Positions 16,627 through 26,603 of a stretch of DNA of 64,000 bases are shown in pieces (position 1 is the stretch's first letter; every line of letters begins with the position of its first letter). The translations under genes and the position numbers were made by a program. The DNA is taken from the NCBI RefSeq assembly GCF_039522165.1, contig NZ_BAAADE010000002.1:596729-660728 (forward strand), in the 5' to 3' direction. The notes below the pieces were generated by a model, which saw only the letters and a program-made list of their open reading frames with translations, ran no database searches and had not been told where the DNA came from. This stretch comes from Paenochrobactrum glaciei (GTDB lineage: Bacteria > Pseudomonadota > Alphaproteobacteria > Rhizobiales > Rhizobiaceae).

Positions 16627-18006
16627 ATGACGAAGAACTGGACCCCACATTCCTGGAGAAACATGCCAATCAAGCAAGTGCCATCTTATCCGGATGCACA
16701 GGCATTGGCTGATGTCGAAAACCGTCTTCGTAGTTATCCACCCTTGGTTTTTGCAGGGGAAGCACGCAAGCTTAAAGAGCAGTTGGCAGATGTTGCCGAG
16801 GGACGTGCATTCTTGTTGCAGGGTGGCGATTGCGCAGAAAGTTTTGCTGAACATGGCGCGGATAATATCCGTGACTTTTTCCGCGTCTTTTTGCAAATGG
16901 CTGTCGTGCTTACTTTTGGTGCCTCCAAGCCGGTTGTAAAAGTTGGCCGTATTGCCGGACAATTCGCCAAGCCGCGCTCATCCGATTTTGAAACATTGGA
17001 TAATGTTGAGCTGCCTTCATACCGCGGCGACATTATCAATGGTATTGGTTTTGACAGTGCATCGCGCATTCCTGATCCGATGCGTCAGGATATGGCTTAC
17101 CGCCAGTCTGCCGCAACGCTCAACCTGTTACGCGCTTTTGCACAGGGTGGTTATGCCAATCTTGAAAACGTGCACCAGTGGATGCTCGGTTTTGTTGGCA
17201 ACAGCCCTGCGGGCGAGCGTTATGCAGCCCTTGCCAATCGTATTTCTGATACGATGAACTTCATGAAGGCGATCGGCATTAATGCTGATGCACAGCGCAA
17301 TCTGCGTGAAACTGATTTTTACACCAGCCATGAAGCATTGCTGCTTGGCTATGAAGAAGCACTGACCCGCGTGGATTCCACTTCCGGTGACTGGTATGGC
17401 ACATCCGGCCATATGATCTGGATTGGTGACCGTACCCGTCAGGCTGATCATGCGCATATCGAATATTGCCGCGGTATTAAAAACCCGCTCGGTCTGAAAT
17501 GCGGCCCGTCTTTGCAGCCGGATGATTTGCTGCGTCTGATTGATTTGCTCAATCCGGAAAACGAAGCTGGTCGTCTGACCCTCATTGCACGTTTTGGTTA
17601 TGATAAAGTGGCTGACCATTTACCAAACCTTATCCGTGCTGTTGAGCGCGAAGGCCGCAAGGTTGTTTGGTCATGCGATCCGATGCATGGCAATACAATC
17701 AGTGCCGGTGGTTACAAGACCCGTCCGTTTGACCGCGTTCTGAAGGAAGTTGAAAACTTCTTTGCCATTCATCAGGCAGAAGGCACGCATCCGGGCGGTA
17801 TTCATATCGAAATGACCGGTAAGAACGTAACCGAATGCACCGGTGGTGCGCGTGCAATTTCTGCTGATGATCTGTCTGATCGTTATCACACCCATTGCGA
17901 CCCGCGCCTTAATGCTGATCAGGCGATTGAACTGGCATTCTTGCTGGCAGAGCTTCTGAAAAATGAACGCGACGCCAATCCGGTTGCCAGAGCGGCAAAC
18001 GCTTAA
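16627..18006 (+). CDS. aroG: 3-deoxy-D-arabino-heptulosonate 7-phosphate synthase, class II
   Basis: The enzyme condenses phosphoenolpyruvate and erythrose 4-phosphate, the first step of the shikimate pathway. At 459 residues with MTKNWTPHSWRNMPIKQ at the start it belongs to the class II (plant-like) family, not the enterobacterial AroFGH group. Conserved segments include LLQGGDCAESFAEH, WIGDRTRQ, RGIKNPLGLKCGPS, SCDPMHGNT, HPGGIHIEMTGKNVTECTGG and the metal-binding C-terminal THCDPRLN. It stands alone, with a structured leader upstream and a strong terminator downstream. Confidence 0.95.
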   Translation: MTKNWTPHSWRNMPIKQVPSYPDAQALADVENRLRSYPPLVFAGEARKLKEQLADVAEGRAFLLQGGDCAESFAEHGADNIRDFFRVFLQMAVVLTFGASKPVVKVGRIAGQFAKPRSSDFETLDNVELPSYRGDIINGIGFDSASRIPDPMRQDMAYRQSAATLNLLRAFAQGGYANLENVHQWMLGFVGNSPAGERYAALANRISDTMNFMKAIGINADAQRNLRETDFYTSHEALLLGYEEALTRVDSTSGDWYGTSGHMIWIGDRTRQADHAHIEYCRGIKNPLGLKCGPSLQPDDLLRLIDLLNPENEAGRLTLIARFGYDKVADHLPNLIRAVEREGRKVVWSCDPMHGNTISAGGYKTRPFDRVLKEVENFFAIHQAEGTHPGGIHIEMTGKNVTECTGGARAISADDLSDRYHTHCDPRLNADQAIELAFLLAELLKNERDANPVARAANA

Positions 18007-18019
18007 AAATAAAGAAGAA

Positions 18020-18049
18020 AAGGCGGAAAATGAGTTTTCCGCCTTTTTT
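18020..18049 (+). terminator. Terminator after aroG
   Basis: AAGGCGGAAAA and TTTTCCGCCTT pair around TGAG and are followed by a T run. Confidence 0.9.
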
Positions 18050-18157
18050 CTATTCTGATTATCCAGAGATTATCAGGTCTCATTTTAATTATCGGATTGG
18101 CAGAGCATAACTCTTTCGGGTAAAGGCCAGCTGAAATTTCGTAAACTTGGATATGAA

Positions 18158-18511
18158 ATGCGTCGTATTTATCTGGCCTTCATCAATTCACTGAGAGCTC
18201 TCAATCATATGGCACGCCATGAAAAGGCTGTGCAGCAGGAATTGGTTTTATTGCTGCTTGCTTTGCCGGTGGCATTTTTTCTGGCGCCAAGCTTTTTGAG
18301 CTTTCTGGTGCTGATCGGCGCTGTTGTGCTGGTATTGCTGGTTGAAATTCTCAATACTGCGATTGAAGCAACCTGTGATGCTGTCACTACCGATTTTAAC
18401 AAGAATATCCAGATTGCCAAAGATGCAGGCTCATTGGCTGTGCTGATTGCCATTATCGTTGCGGCAACCACTTGGGGATATATTCTTATCAATACATATT
18501 GGTTGTCATAA
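18158..18511 (+). CDS. dgkA: Diacylglycerol kinase
   Basis: DgkA phosphorylates diacylglycerol to phosphatidic acid in the inner membrane, recycling lipid left from periplasmic glucan or lipid modification. The 117 residues hold an amphipathic N-terminus (AFINSLRALNHMARHEKAVQQE), three hydrophobic helices, and the signature LVEILNTAIEATCDAVTTDFNKNIQIAKDAGSLAV, which includes the active-site Glu and Asn. Length matches the family. It lies alone between the aroG terminator and nadE. Confidence 0.93.
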   Translation: MRRIYLAFINSLRALNHMARHEKAVQQELVLLLLALPVAFFLAPSFLSFLVLIGAVVLVLLVEILNTAIEATCDAVTTDFNKNIQIAKDAGSLAVLIAIIVAATTWGYILINTYWLS

Positions 18512-18592
18512 CCATCATGACGGTATCTGCTTTTCAGCTAATCGCAGATGCTGACAATTGCATCAATGGCGCGCGCGGGGTAAAGATTTCTC

Positions 18593-20281
18593 ATGAGTCA
18601 TATTGATGAGAATCCTGCCATGTTGCGTATAGCCATTGCACAGCTCAATCCTGTTATGGGTGATATTGCCGGAAATCTGGCAAAAGCCCGCGCGGCGCGT
18701 GCGCAAGCCGCGAAAAGCGGCGCTGATCTTGTGCTGTTTACGGAAATGTTCATCAGCGGCTATTCGCCTGAAGATCTGGTGTTGCGTCCAAGTTTTGTTG
18801 CCGCTTGCGAGCTGGCGATAAAAGAGCTTGCTGCTGATACTGCAGATCAAGGGGCAGGTGTCGTTATCGGCACCCCGCTTTTGCGCGATGGTAAGCTTTA
18901 TAACGCTGTTGTCGTTCTTGATGGCGGTGCGGTGCTAGCCGAACGCTTCAAGGTTGATTTGCCAAATTACGGTGAGTTTGACGAAAAGCGTGTTTTTGCC
19001 AGTGGTGACTTGCCGGGGCCGGTTAATTTTCGCGGTGTACGGCTTGGTATTCCGATTTGTGAAGATATTTGGGGCGATCTCGGCGTGGCCGAGACATTGG
19101 CTGAAAGCGGCGCAGAATTGCTGTTGGTGCCCAATGGTTCGCCATATCAGCGTGATAAATTAGATCTGCGTCATCAGGTTGTTTTACGACAGGTGATCGA
19201 AACCGGTCTGCCGCTGATTTATGCCAATCAGCTGGGCGGGCAGGATGAGCTTGTCTATGATGGCGGCTCGTTCATCTTTAATGCTGATCGTTCCCTTGCA
19301 TTGCAAATGCCGCAGTTTAAAGAGGAAATCGCGGTGACTGAATGGTCGCGGGGCGAAGATGGCTGGCATTGCGCACAAAGTGACATTGCAACGCTGCCGC
19401 AAGATTTAGAAGCGGATTACACCGCCTGCATGTTGGGTTTGCGTGATTACGTCAATAAAAACGGCTTTAAGGATGTGATCCTCGGGCTTTCGGGCGGGGT
19501 GGATTCTGCCATTTGCGCAGCGATTGCTGTTGATGCACTTGGCGCTGAGCGTGTGCGCGGCATCATGCTTCCTTATCGTTATACCACGGAAGAATCCTTA
19601 AAAGACGCAGCCGATTGCGCTAAGGTGCTGGGCTGCCGCTATGATATCGTGCCGATTGCCGAGCCGGTTGAAGGCTTTTTGAGTGCATTGTCACCGCTCT
19701 TTGCCGGAACACAAAGCGATGTCACGGAGGAAAATCTGCAAAGCCGTGCGCGCGGCACCATATTGATGGCGCTTTCCAACAAATTTGGCTCAATGGTGAT
19801 GACCACCGGCAATAAGTCAGAAATGGCTGTTGGTTACGCCACCCTTTATGGTGACATGAATGGCGGTTTTAATCCGATCAAGGATGTTTATAAAACCCGT
19901 GTCTATGCGCTGTGTGAGTGGCGCAACAAACATGTGCCTGCCACATCACTGGGGCATGCAGGTGAGGTGATACCGGTCAATATCATCACCAAAGTGCCGA
20001 CTGCGGAACTGCGTGAAAACCAAACCGATCAAGACAGCCTGCCGCCATATCCGGAACTGGATGATATGCTGCAATGTCTCGTTGAAGGTGACATGAGTGT
20101 CAGCGAAATTGCGGCTCGCGGGCATGATGCGGCAGTGGTCAAGCGCATTGAGCATTTGGTGTATATTGCGGAATATAAGCGCCGGCAATCTGCACCGGGG
20201 GTAAAGATTACCTCGAAGAATTTTGGTCGTGATCGGCGTTATCCGATTACCAATCGCTATAGAGACGTTTTAGAAAAGTAA
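18593..20281 (+). CDS. nadE: Glutamine-dependent NAD+ synthetase
   Basis: The last step of NAD synthesis is catalysed here, with ammonia supplied by an N-terminal glutaminase. The N-terminal carbon-nitrogen hydrolase domain shows the Glu-Lys-Cys triad in LFTEMFISGY, FKVDLPNYGEFDEKR and IPICEDIW. The C-terminal synthetase has the ATP loop LSGGVDSAICAAI near residue 300 and TTGNKSEMAVGYATLYGDM. Total length (562) is normal for the two-domain form. An alternative start, Met10 at 18620, gives MLRIAIAQLNP; neither start has a strong ribosome site. The gltX start lies five bases after the stop. Confidence 0.94.
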   Translation: MSHIDENPAMLRIAIAQLNPVMGDIAGNLAKARAARAQAAKSGADLVLFTEMFISGYSPEDLVLRPSFVAACELAIKELAADTADQGAGVVIGTPLLRDGKLYNAVVVLDGGAVLAERFKVDLPNYGEFDEKRVFASGDLPGPVNFRGVRLGIPICEDIWGDLGVAETLAESGAELLLVPNGSPYQRDKLDLRHQVVLRQVIETGLPLIYANQLGGQDELVYDGGSFIFNADRSLALQMPQFKEEIAVTEWSRGEDGWHCAQSDIATLPQDLEADYTACMLGLRDYVNKNGFKDVILGLSGGVDSAICAAIAVDALGAERVRGIMLPYRYTTEESLKDAADCAKVLGCRYDIVPIAEPVEGFLSALSPLFAGTQSDVTEENLQSRARGTILMALSNKFGSMVMTTGNKSEMAVGYATLYGDMNGGFNPIKDVYKTRVYALCEWRNKHVPATSLGHAGEVIPVNIITKVPTAELRENQTDQDSLPPYPELDDMLQCLVEGDMSVSEIAARGHDAAVVKRIEHLVYIAEYKRRQSAPGVKITSKNFGRDRRYPITNRYRDVLEK

Positions 20282-20286
20282 ATTAA

Positions 20287-21660
20287 ATGACTGTTACAGT
20301 GCGTTTTGCTCCGTCGCCGACGGGCTATATTCATATCGGAAATACGCGTCCTGCTTTGTTTAACTGGTTGTTTGCCCTGAAAAACGGCGGCAATTATGTT
20401 TTGCGTTATGACGACACCGACGTTGAGCGCTCCAAACAAGAATATTCGGAGGCAATCGCTATTGATCTTGATTGGCTGGGCATCAAGCCTTCACGCGTAG
20501 AATATCAGTCAAAGCGTTTTGATGTTTATCAGCGTGCAGTCGATAAATTAAAAGAAGCTGGACTTCTTTATGCTTGTTATGAAACAGCGGAAGAGCTGGA
20601 GCGTCGCCGTAAAATTCGCCTTACACGCCGCATGCCGCCTGTTTATGGCCGTGAAGCGTTGAAATTGACTGAAGAAGAAAAAGCCGCTTTTGAAGCTGAA
20701 GGCCGCAAGCCGCATTGGCGTTTCCTGCTGCCAAATTTTGCCGAAAATCCATTTGAAACCCAGCGCACGGAAGTGCATTGGGATGATTTGGTGCGCGGGC
20801 CTCAAACTGTTGATCTGGCTTCGATGTCTGATCCGGTGCTGGTGCGTGAAGACGGAACCTATCTCTATACGCTGCCATCTGTTGTTGATGATATTGATAT
20901 GGGCATCACCCATATTATTCGCGGTGATGACCATGTCACCAATACCGGTGTGCAGATTGCGATTTTTGAAGCACTTGGCGCTAAGCCGCCGGTGTTTGGT
21001 CACCATAATTTGCTGACCACCGTATCGGGCGAAGGTTTGTCGAAGCGCAGCGGTGCATTGTCAATCGGCAGTCTGCGTGACAGCGGCTATGAGCCAATGG
21101 CGGTGGCTTCCTTGGCGGTGTTGATCGGTACATCTGAAAATGTGGTGCCTGTTGCAACAATGGCCGAGCTTGCGACAAAGGTTGATGCAGCTGCAACATC
21201 CAAATCCTCGGCAAAATTTGATCCGTCTGATCTGGATGCTTTAAATCGCGCTTTGATCCATCAATACACTTACGCCGATGTTGCTGATCGTTTGGCAGCG
21301 ATGGGCATTGAAGGTGAGCAGGCAGAAAGCTTCTGGCTGCTTGTGCGTGGTAATCTTGAGCGCGTTGCCGATGCGGCTCTCTGGTGGCCGGTCGTGTTTG
21401 GTGATCTCAATGGCAAGCCTGAACTCTCCGATGAAGATCGTGATTTTGTGCGCGCGGCGTTTGAACTTTTGCCAGCTGAGCCATGGGACAACACCACATG
21501 GAAAACCTGGACAAAACAAGTGCAGGCTGAAACAGGACGCAAAGGCAAAACATTGTTCATGCCTCTGCGTCAGGTGCTGACACTTAAGGATTCGGGTCCT
21601 GAACTGGCAGAGCTGTTACCGCTGCTTGGCCGGGAAAGAACCCTGAGCCGATTACCCTGA
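20287..21660 (+). CDS. gltX: Glutamyl-tRNA synthetase (one of the alphaproteobacterial GltX types)
   Basis: This class I synthetase has 457 residues. The ATP-binding HIGH variant is in FAPSPTGYIHIGNTR, and the second signature is GLSKRSG (KMSKS-like). The helical C-terminal anticodon-binding region ends LLPLLGRERTLSRLP. Alphaproteobacteria usually have two GltX copies and make Gln-tRNA via GatCAB; whether this copy serves tRNA-Glu, tRNA-Gln or both cannot be told from this window. It sits close behind nadE and is probably cotranscribed. Its last 77 bases overlap the end of a convergent lipoprotein gene. Confidence 0.93.
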   Translation: MTVTVRFAPSPTGYIHIGNTRPALFNWLFALKNGGNYVLRYDDTDVERSKQEYSEAIAIDLDWLGIKPSRVEYQSKRFDVYQRAVDKLKEAGLLYACYETAEELERRRKIRLTRRMPPVYGREALKLTEEEKAAFEAEGRKPHWRFLLPNFAENPFETQRTEVHWDDLVRGPQTVDLASMSDPVLVREDGTYLYTLPSVVDDIDMGITHIIRGDDHVTNTGVQIAIFEALGAKPPVFGHHNLLTTVSGEGLSKRSGALSIGSLRDSGYEPMAVASLAVLIGTSENVVPVATMAELATKVDAAATSKSSAKFDPSDLDALNRALIHQYTYADVADRLAAMGIEGEQAESFWLLVRGNLERVADAALWWPVVFGDLNGKPELSDEDRDFVRAAFELLPAEPWDNTTWKTWTKQVQAETGRKGKTLFMPLRQVLTLKDSGPELAELLPLLGRERTLSRLP

Positions 21661-22393
21661 TCTTCGGATTTGGCTGATAGGGGCGTTCTGCCCCTGTCGC
21701 CACAGCTTTAGGATTTTGTGCAGCAGGCGCGAAATCCGTTTTTTGTATTTCTGTTTCCTGTTTTTTATTCAGGCTTTCCGGCGTAATTTCATGTGTGATT
21801 TTCACTGATGCCGGCGGCGTATAAACTTGATATTCCGCATCTTCCAATGGGTGTCGCATTAGCTTTTCAGGTGGCGCTTTGCTTTGTGCTGCTGACACTG
21901 CTTGTGTTTGCCGCTTGCTTTTGGTTTGCTGGCTTTTGAGCGTGATTTTCTCTCTTTGCCTTTTCGTTTTCAGCTTAGATGTCGGGTTGCTGAGAATAGC
22001 ACAACCATTTGGCGACAATGACGGATGTTCAATCACGGCACCATGAATGACAGTCTGATAGATCGATGATTGATGGTGCAGGGCGCTGATTTCAGCTTCG
22101 ATAGTTTGTGCCTTGGCTAAACTGTTTTTACAAATTTTTGAAAAGTGATCTGCTGTCAAAAATGGCGATCGGCAATTGTGAATGTGTAATGATTGTTGCA
22201 CTTGAATAAGTGCCTGACGTTTTTGAATGATTTGATAATTTAACTGATTGGTTTCTTTTATCAGAATGTTCTTTTGAGTGGCTGTGCAACTGTTGATGCG
22301 GGTGGTTTGTGAGCAACCAGCTAAAAACATACTTATCGTGAAAAATATAAAAATAATAAAAAAGCGTACTGAAAGTCGTGAAGTATATTGCAC
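21584..22393 (-). CDS. Predicted Cys-rich lipoprotein, possibly DUF2865-like
   Basis: The 269-residue product starts with a basic segment and hydrophobic stretch ending in the lipobox FLAGC, so it is probably a lipoprotein. The next 110 residues are helical and contain spaced cysteines (NSC, HNCRSP, KICKNS, PNGCAI). A Lys/Gln-rich linker and a proline-rich tail with KIRVIGSGFFPGQ follow. This pattern reminds me of the Rhizobiales DUF2865 family, but I cannot confirm it. The A+T-rich 5' half differs from neighbouring core genes. The last 25 codons are antisense to the end of gltX. Confidence 0.65.
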   Translation of the reverse strand: MQYTSRLSVRFFIIFIFFTISMFLAGCSQTTRINSCTATQKNILIKETNQLNYQIIQKRQALIQVQQSLHIHNCRSPFLTADHFSKICKNSLAKAQTIEAEISALHHQSSIYQTVIHGAVIEHPSLSPNGCAILSNPTSKLKTKRQREKITLKSQQTKSKRQTQAVSAAQSKAPPEKLMRHPLEDAEYQVYTPPASVKITHEITPESLNKKQETEIQKTDFAPAAQNPKAVATGAERPYQPNPKIRVIGSGFFPGQAAVTALPVQDPNP

Positions 22394-22488
22394 GTCGATA
22401 TTCCCCCAGAACGATGAACGAAATCTGGGGGAATATTTGCATAGTATAGTTAATCAACTACTAATAGTTGTATTTTACAACTATAGGT

Positions 22489-24792
22489 TTATTTTTGTGC
22501 GGCGCGCTGGGATGCCTCAACAACAGCAAGAGCTGTCATATTGACGATACCGCGTGAGGTGACCGATGGTGTCAGAATATGCGCCGGACGTGCCGCACCG
22601 AGCAGGATCGGGCCGACATGCAGAGCATCTGTCATCATCTTCACCACGTTCATGGTGATGTTGGCTGCATCCAAATTCGGGAATACCAATAAGTTGGCTT
22701 CGCCTTTCAGGCGTGAATTCGGGAAGACGCGATCACGCTGAATTTGCGACAGAGCCGCATCACCGTGCATTTCACCATCCACTTCGAGTTCCGGTGAAAT
22801 CTGTTGCAGGATGTTGCAGGCTTTACGCATTTTCGCAGCACTTTCGGAATCGCGTGAGCCGAAGTTGGAATGCGAAAGCAGGGCAGCTTTTGGCTCAATG
22901 CCAAAGCGGCGGATTTCTTTTGCAGCCAAAATGGTCATTTCGGCGATTTCTTCTGCGGTCGGATCAATGTTCACATAAGTGTCAGTGAAGAACAAAGTCT
23001 GGCGCGGGGAAATCAGCAGGCTGAGTGTGGAGAGATCACGCAATGGTGCCTCAACGCCCAAAATCTGTTTCACCAGTGTCAGCTGGCGTTCAAAACGACC
23101 TTCCAAGCCACAAATCAGTGCATCTGCTTCATCACGCACGACTGCCAAGGCGGCAATCACGGTCGGGTTGGTGCGAACCAGTGCGCGTGCGGCTTCCGGT
23201 GTAATACCCTGACGACCAGTCAGCTTGTGCATCAGGTCAACATAGTCACGATAGCGCGGATCATCTTCCGGATTGATGATTTCAAAATCAACACCCGGAC
23301 GGATTTTCAGTGCAAAGCGCTTCAGACGTGCTTCAATGACGCTTGGGCGACCAATCAGCGTTGGGATGGCAATGCCTTCTTCCAGCACAACCTGTGCTGC
23401 ACGAAGTACGCGCTCATCTTCACCATTGGCATAGATCACGCGCTTTTTGCTGGCTGAACGGGACGCAGCAAAGACAGGCTTCATGATCAGGCCGGAGCGG
23501 AAGACATAACGGTTGAGCTTATCGATATAAGCTTCCATATCTTCAATCGGACGGGTGGCAACACCGGTTTCCATCGCAGCTTTTGCAACAGCCGGTGCAA
23601 TACGCAGGATGAGGCGCGGATCAAATGGCGATGGAATAATATAGTCAGGGCCGAAGCTTGGTGTGTCGCCCGGATAGGCTTTCGCCGCTACATCGGACAC
23701 TTCTTCGCGTGCCAGACCAGCAATCGCCATCACGGTTGCCATCTTCATTTCTTCATTGATGGCCGTTGCGCCAACATCCAATGCACCGCGGAAGATGTAA
23801 GGGAAGCAAAGAACGTTGTTAACCTGATTTGGATAGTCGGAGCGGCCGGTGCAGATAATGGCATCTTCTCGCACAGCGCGGGCAGCTTCCGGCATAATTT
23901 CCGGTGTCGGGTTGGCAAGCGCCATAATGAGCGGGTTTGGCGCCATTTGGCTGAGAAGTTCAGGCTTCAAAACACCTGCGGCTGAAAGGCCAAGGAATAC
24001 GTCAGCGCCACCAATCACATCGGCAAGCGAGCGATGGTCGGTTTTTTGTGCGTAAACGGCTTTCCAGCGATCCATCAACGTGTTGCGGCCTTCATAAACG
24101 AGACCGTCAATATCATTGACCCAGATATTTTCACGCTTTGCGCCCATGGAAACCAGAAGGTTAAGGCAGGCAATCGCGGCAGCACCGGCACCGGATGTGA
24201 CGATTTTAACATCACTCAGCTTTTTACCGGCAAGTTCCAGACCATTCATCACAGCCGCAGCAACGATAATTGCGGTGCCGTGCTGGTCATCATGGAAAAC
24301 CGGAATATTCATTTTTTCACGAAGCTGTTCTTCAACTTCGAAACATTCCGGTGCTTTGATGTCTTCAAGATTGATGCCGCCGAAGGTCGGCTCCAATGCG
24401 CTGATCGTATCAACCATCTGATTGACTTTAAGCGCATCGATTTCGATATCGAATACATCAATATCAGCAAATTTTTTGAAGAGAACCGCTTTACCTTCCA
24501 TCACTGGTTTGGAAGCAAGTGGCCCGATATTTCCAAGACCTAAAACCGCAGTACCGTTGGAGATAACCGCCACGAGATTGGCGCGAGCAGTAAAGTCGGC
24601 AGCCAGTGACGGGTCTTCCTGAATGGCGATACAAGGCGCTGCAACACCTGGCGAGTAAGCGAGCGCAAGGTCACGCTGGTTGCCTAAAGGTTTTGTTGCC
24701 TGAATTTCCAGCTTGCCCGGCTTAGGGTAGCGGTGGAAATAAAGTGCTGCTTCGTCGAAATCTGAACGGCCCGTTGGGGTTTTAGTCGTCAT
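22489..24792 (-). CDS. maeB: NADP-dependent malic enzyme with phosphotransacetylase-like C-terminus
   Basis: Malic enzyme decarboxylates malate to pyruvate with reduction of NAD(P). The 767-residue protein is the large MaeB type. The N-terminal malic domain contains LALAYSPGVAAPC, the Tyr/Lys region VISNGTAVLGLGNIGPLASKPVMEGKAVLFKKFA, the metal site in PVFHDDQHGTAI, and the nucleotide loop TSGAGAAAIACL. The C-terminal 320 residues (from about KRVIYANGEDERVLRAAQ) resemble phosphotransacetylase and are thought to be regulatory in this family. It is a single gene; I see no strong terminator in the short gap after it. Confidence 0.95.
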   Translation of the reverse strand: MTTKTPTGRSDFDEAALYFHRYPKPGKLEIQATKPLGNQRDLALAYSPGVAAPCIAIQEDPSLAADFTARANLVAVISNGTAVLGLGNIGPLASKPVMEGKAVLFKKFADIDVFDIEIDALKVNQMVDTISALEPTFGGINLEDIKAPECFEVEEQLREKMNIPVFHDDQHGTAIIVAAAVMNGLELAGKKLSDVKIVTSGAGAAAIACLNLLVSMGAKRENIWVNDIDGLVYEGRNTLMDRWKAVYAQKTDHRSLADVIGGADVFLGLSAAGVLKPELLSQMAPNPLIMALANPTPEIMPEAARAVREDAIICTGRSDYPNQVNNVLCFPYIFRGALDVGATAINEEMKMATVMAIAGLAREEVSDVAAKAYPGDTPSFGPDYIIPSPFDPRLILRIAPAVAKAAMETGVATRPIEDMEAYIDKLNRYVFRSGLIMKPVFAASRSASKKRVIYANGEDERVLRAAQVVLEEGIAIPTLIGRPSVIEARLKRFALKIRPGVDFEIINPEDDPRYRDYVDLMHKLTGRQGITPEAARALVRTNPTVIAALAVVRDEADALICGLEGRFERQLTLVKQILGVEAPLRDLSTLSLLISPRQTLFFTDTYVNIDPTAEEIAEMTILAAKEIRRFGIEPKAALLSHSNFGSRDSESAAKMRKACNILQQISPELEVDGEMHGDAALSQIQRDRVFPNSRLKGEANLLVFPNLDAANITMNVVKMMTDALHVGPILLGAARPAHILTPSVTSRGIVNMTALAVVEASQRAAQK

Positions 24793-25310
24793 GTTCGTCT
24801 CGCTTTCATAATATTACTCTGGCAGCTATCCCGTTTCATATGCGTGGTCTGAAACTGACCGGGATCCGCTTTCTGCCTCGACGGTTTTTCCTCAATGACG
24901 GTCAAGGCAATATATCAGGGATTGCATGTGTGATTAGAGCCAGAATTGATAATCACCTTTAACGAATATTCATGTCACTTAAAGGTGATGATTTGTCGCC
25001 CAGTTGCGCGCGCCCTTTTGGCAAACACATATGAAGATATGTGTCCGGCTTATGATATGACGCAGACGGTGGCATCAGGAGTGCTCCGGTATTATTTGTA
25101 AAGTTCCACATCATGCAATAAAGCTTAAATCAGCATGCAGCAAGCATTGAGAGGTTATAATCATATCTTTATTGTAGGATTATCGTCGCTCCTATGACAG
25201 CCTTTTACTGTTATGCTAAATATGCATAAGAGATCAGTTGTATCTTGATCAAAATAACGCCAATTTTAAGCCACTTTTAAGGTTTTAGCGACTCGTATAT
25301 AGAAAGCTGC
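24793..25310. other. 520-bp non-coding stretch between maeB and the Mla operon
   Basis: No gene is seen. Two dyads stand out: ATCACCTTTAA (24952-24962) with TTAAAGGTGAT (24979-24989), 11-bp perfect arms, and ACACATAT-GAAG-ATATGTGT (25025-25044). The stretch must hold the divergent promoters of maeB and the transporter operon; I cannot place their -10 and -35 elements with confidence. Confidence 0.5.
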
Positions 25311-26486
25311 ATGTTGACCGACACTGTAAGTGATGCAAACAAACAGATGCGTGCCGCCCCTCAAATCAGCGTCACCAAACAGGAAAATGGCGCACTGCTT
25401 TGTTTAAGCGGTCGCTGGACGACTCATAGTGTCAATCAGATTGACCTTGCTATGCGTAAAATCGAGCGTTCGCAGCGTTCGGGCTTTTTCCAGATTGATA
25501 TGAGCGATGTGCAGGGGCTGGATACAGCCGGTGCATGGCTGATTGAGCGTCTGCGTCAATCACTTGAAAGTGACAATGTACAGGTGGAAATTACCGGCTT
25601 GCAGGATAGCTGGCAGCCTTTGATGCTGGAAGTGGCAAAAGCCTATGCGCCGATTACGCAGCGCAAAAAGGATAAAAAAGATTTCTTTTTAACAACGTTC
25701 TTCGCCGCCATCGGTGAGGGCGTGTTTTCAATGTACAATGACTTTAAAATGTCGATGTATATTTTAGGCTCCACCATTCGTGGTTCGCAAATGAAGCAGG
25801 GGCGCGGCACTGGTATCAGTATGCCGGCGATTGTGCATCAGATGCACCGGATGGGCGTTGGTGCTATTCCTATTGTCATGTTGATGTCGACCATTGTAGG
25901 CGCGATTATTGCGCAGCAAGGTGCGTTTCAGCTGCGCTATTTCGGCGCCGAGATTTTCGTGGTCGATCTGGTCGGTATTCTGGTTTTACGTGAGCTGGGT
26001 GTTTTGCTGACAGCGATTATGATCGCAGGGCGCTCAGGCAGTGCGATTACTGCTGAAATCGGCTCGATGAAAATGCGTGAGGAAACGGACGCTTTGAAAG
26101 TGATGGGGCTTAATCCTGTCGGCGTTTTGGTTTTTCCGCGTCTTGTTGCGCTGGTGATTGTATTGCCGCTTTTAACGATCCTTGCTGATGTGGCAGCCCT
26201 ATTGGGGGCTGGCGGCGTTGCATGGTTCTATTCCAATATTTCGCCGGAAGCTTTTGTTTCGCGTTTGCATGATGCCGTGGCTTTGAACACTTATTTTGCC
26301 GGTCTCATCAAAGCGCCTTTCATGGCGATGATCATTGGCATCATGGCTTCTGTTGAAGGCTTGAAAGTGGGCGGTAGTGCAGAGTCGCTGGGTCGCCGCG
26401 TGACCGCTTCGGTGGTCAAGTCAATTTTTGTGGTAATTGTGATTGATGGCTTGTTTGCCATGTTCTATGCAGCGATCGATTTTTAA
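25311..26486 (+). CDS. MlaE-type lipid ABC transporter permease with N-terminal STAS-like domain
   Basis: The first 125 or so residues look like a STAS fold (VTKQENGALLCLSGRWTTHSV, IDMSDVQGLDTAGAWLI). The rest is a MlaE-family permease with several membrane helices (ISMPAIVHQMHRMGVGAIPIVMLMSTIVGAIIAQQG; GRSGSAITAEIGSMKMREETDAL). Such permeases move phospholipids or related lipids across the envelope, together with an ATPase and an MCE protein. The next three genes supply those partners, so this is the first gene of a four-gene Mla/Mce operon. Fusion of STAS and permease is common in this branch, whereas E. coli has a separate MlaB. Confidence 0.9.
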   Translation: MLTDTVSDANKQMRAAPQISVTKQENGALLCLSGRWTTHSVNQIDLAMRKIERSQRSGFFQIDMSDVQGLDTAGAWLIERLRQSLESDNVQVEITGLQDSWQPLMLEVAKAYAPITQRKKDKKDFFLTTFFAAIGEGVFSMYNDFKMSMYILGSTIRGSQMKQGRGTGISMPAIVHQMHRMGVGAIPIVMLMSTIVGAIIAQQGAFQLRYFGAEIFVVDLVGILVLRELGVLLTAIMIAGRSGSAITAEIGSMKMREETDALKVMGLNPVGVLVFPRLVALVIVLPLLTILADVAALLGAGGVAWFYSNISPEAFVSRLHDAVALNTYFAGLIKAPFMAMIIGIMASVEGLKVGGSAESLGRRVTASVVKSIFVVIVIDGLFAMFYAAIDF

Positions 26487-26603
26487 GGTGGGGGTTGAAT
26501 AAATCCGTGTTTTACATGGCCTAAGTGCCACAGTCTGTGGAATAATGGGTTTTTAATATTATCTATATTCGTAAAATACGACAGCTTGAGATAAAGATAT
26601 TCT

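Noticed and set aside
22870..23457. 195-codon frame antisense to maeB
   Set aside because: Cys/Gln/Phe-rich shadow frame without domain or ribosome site, within a clear maeB gene.
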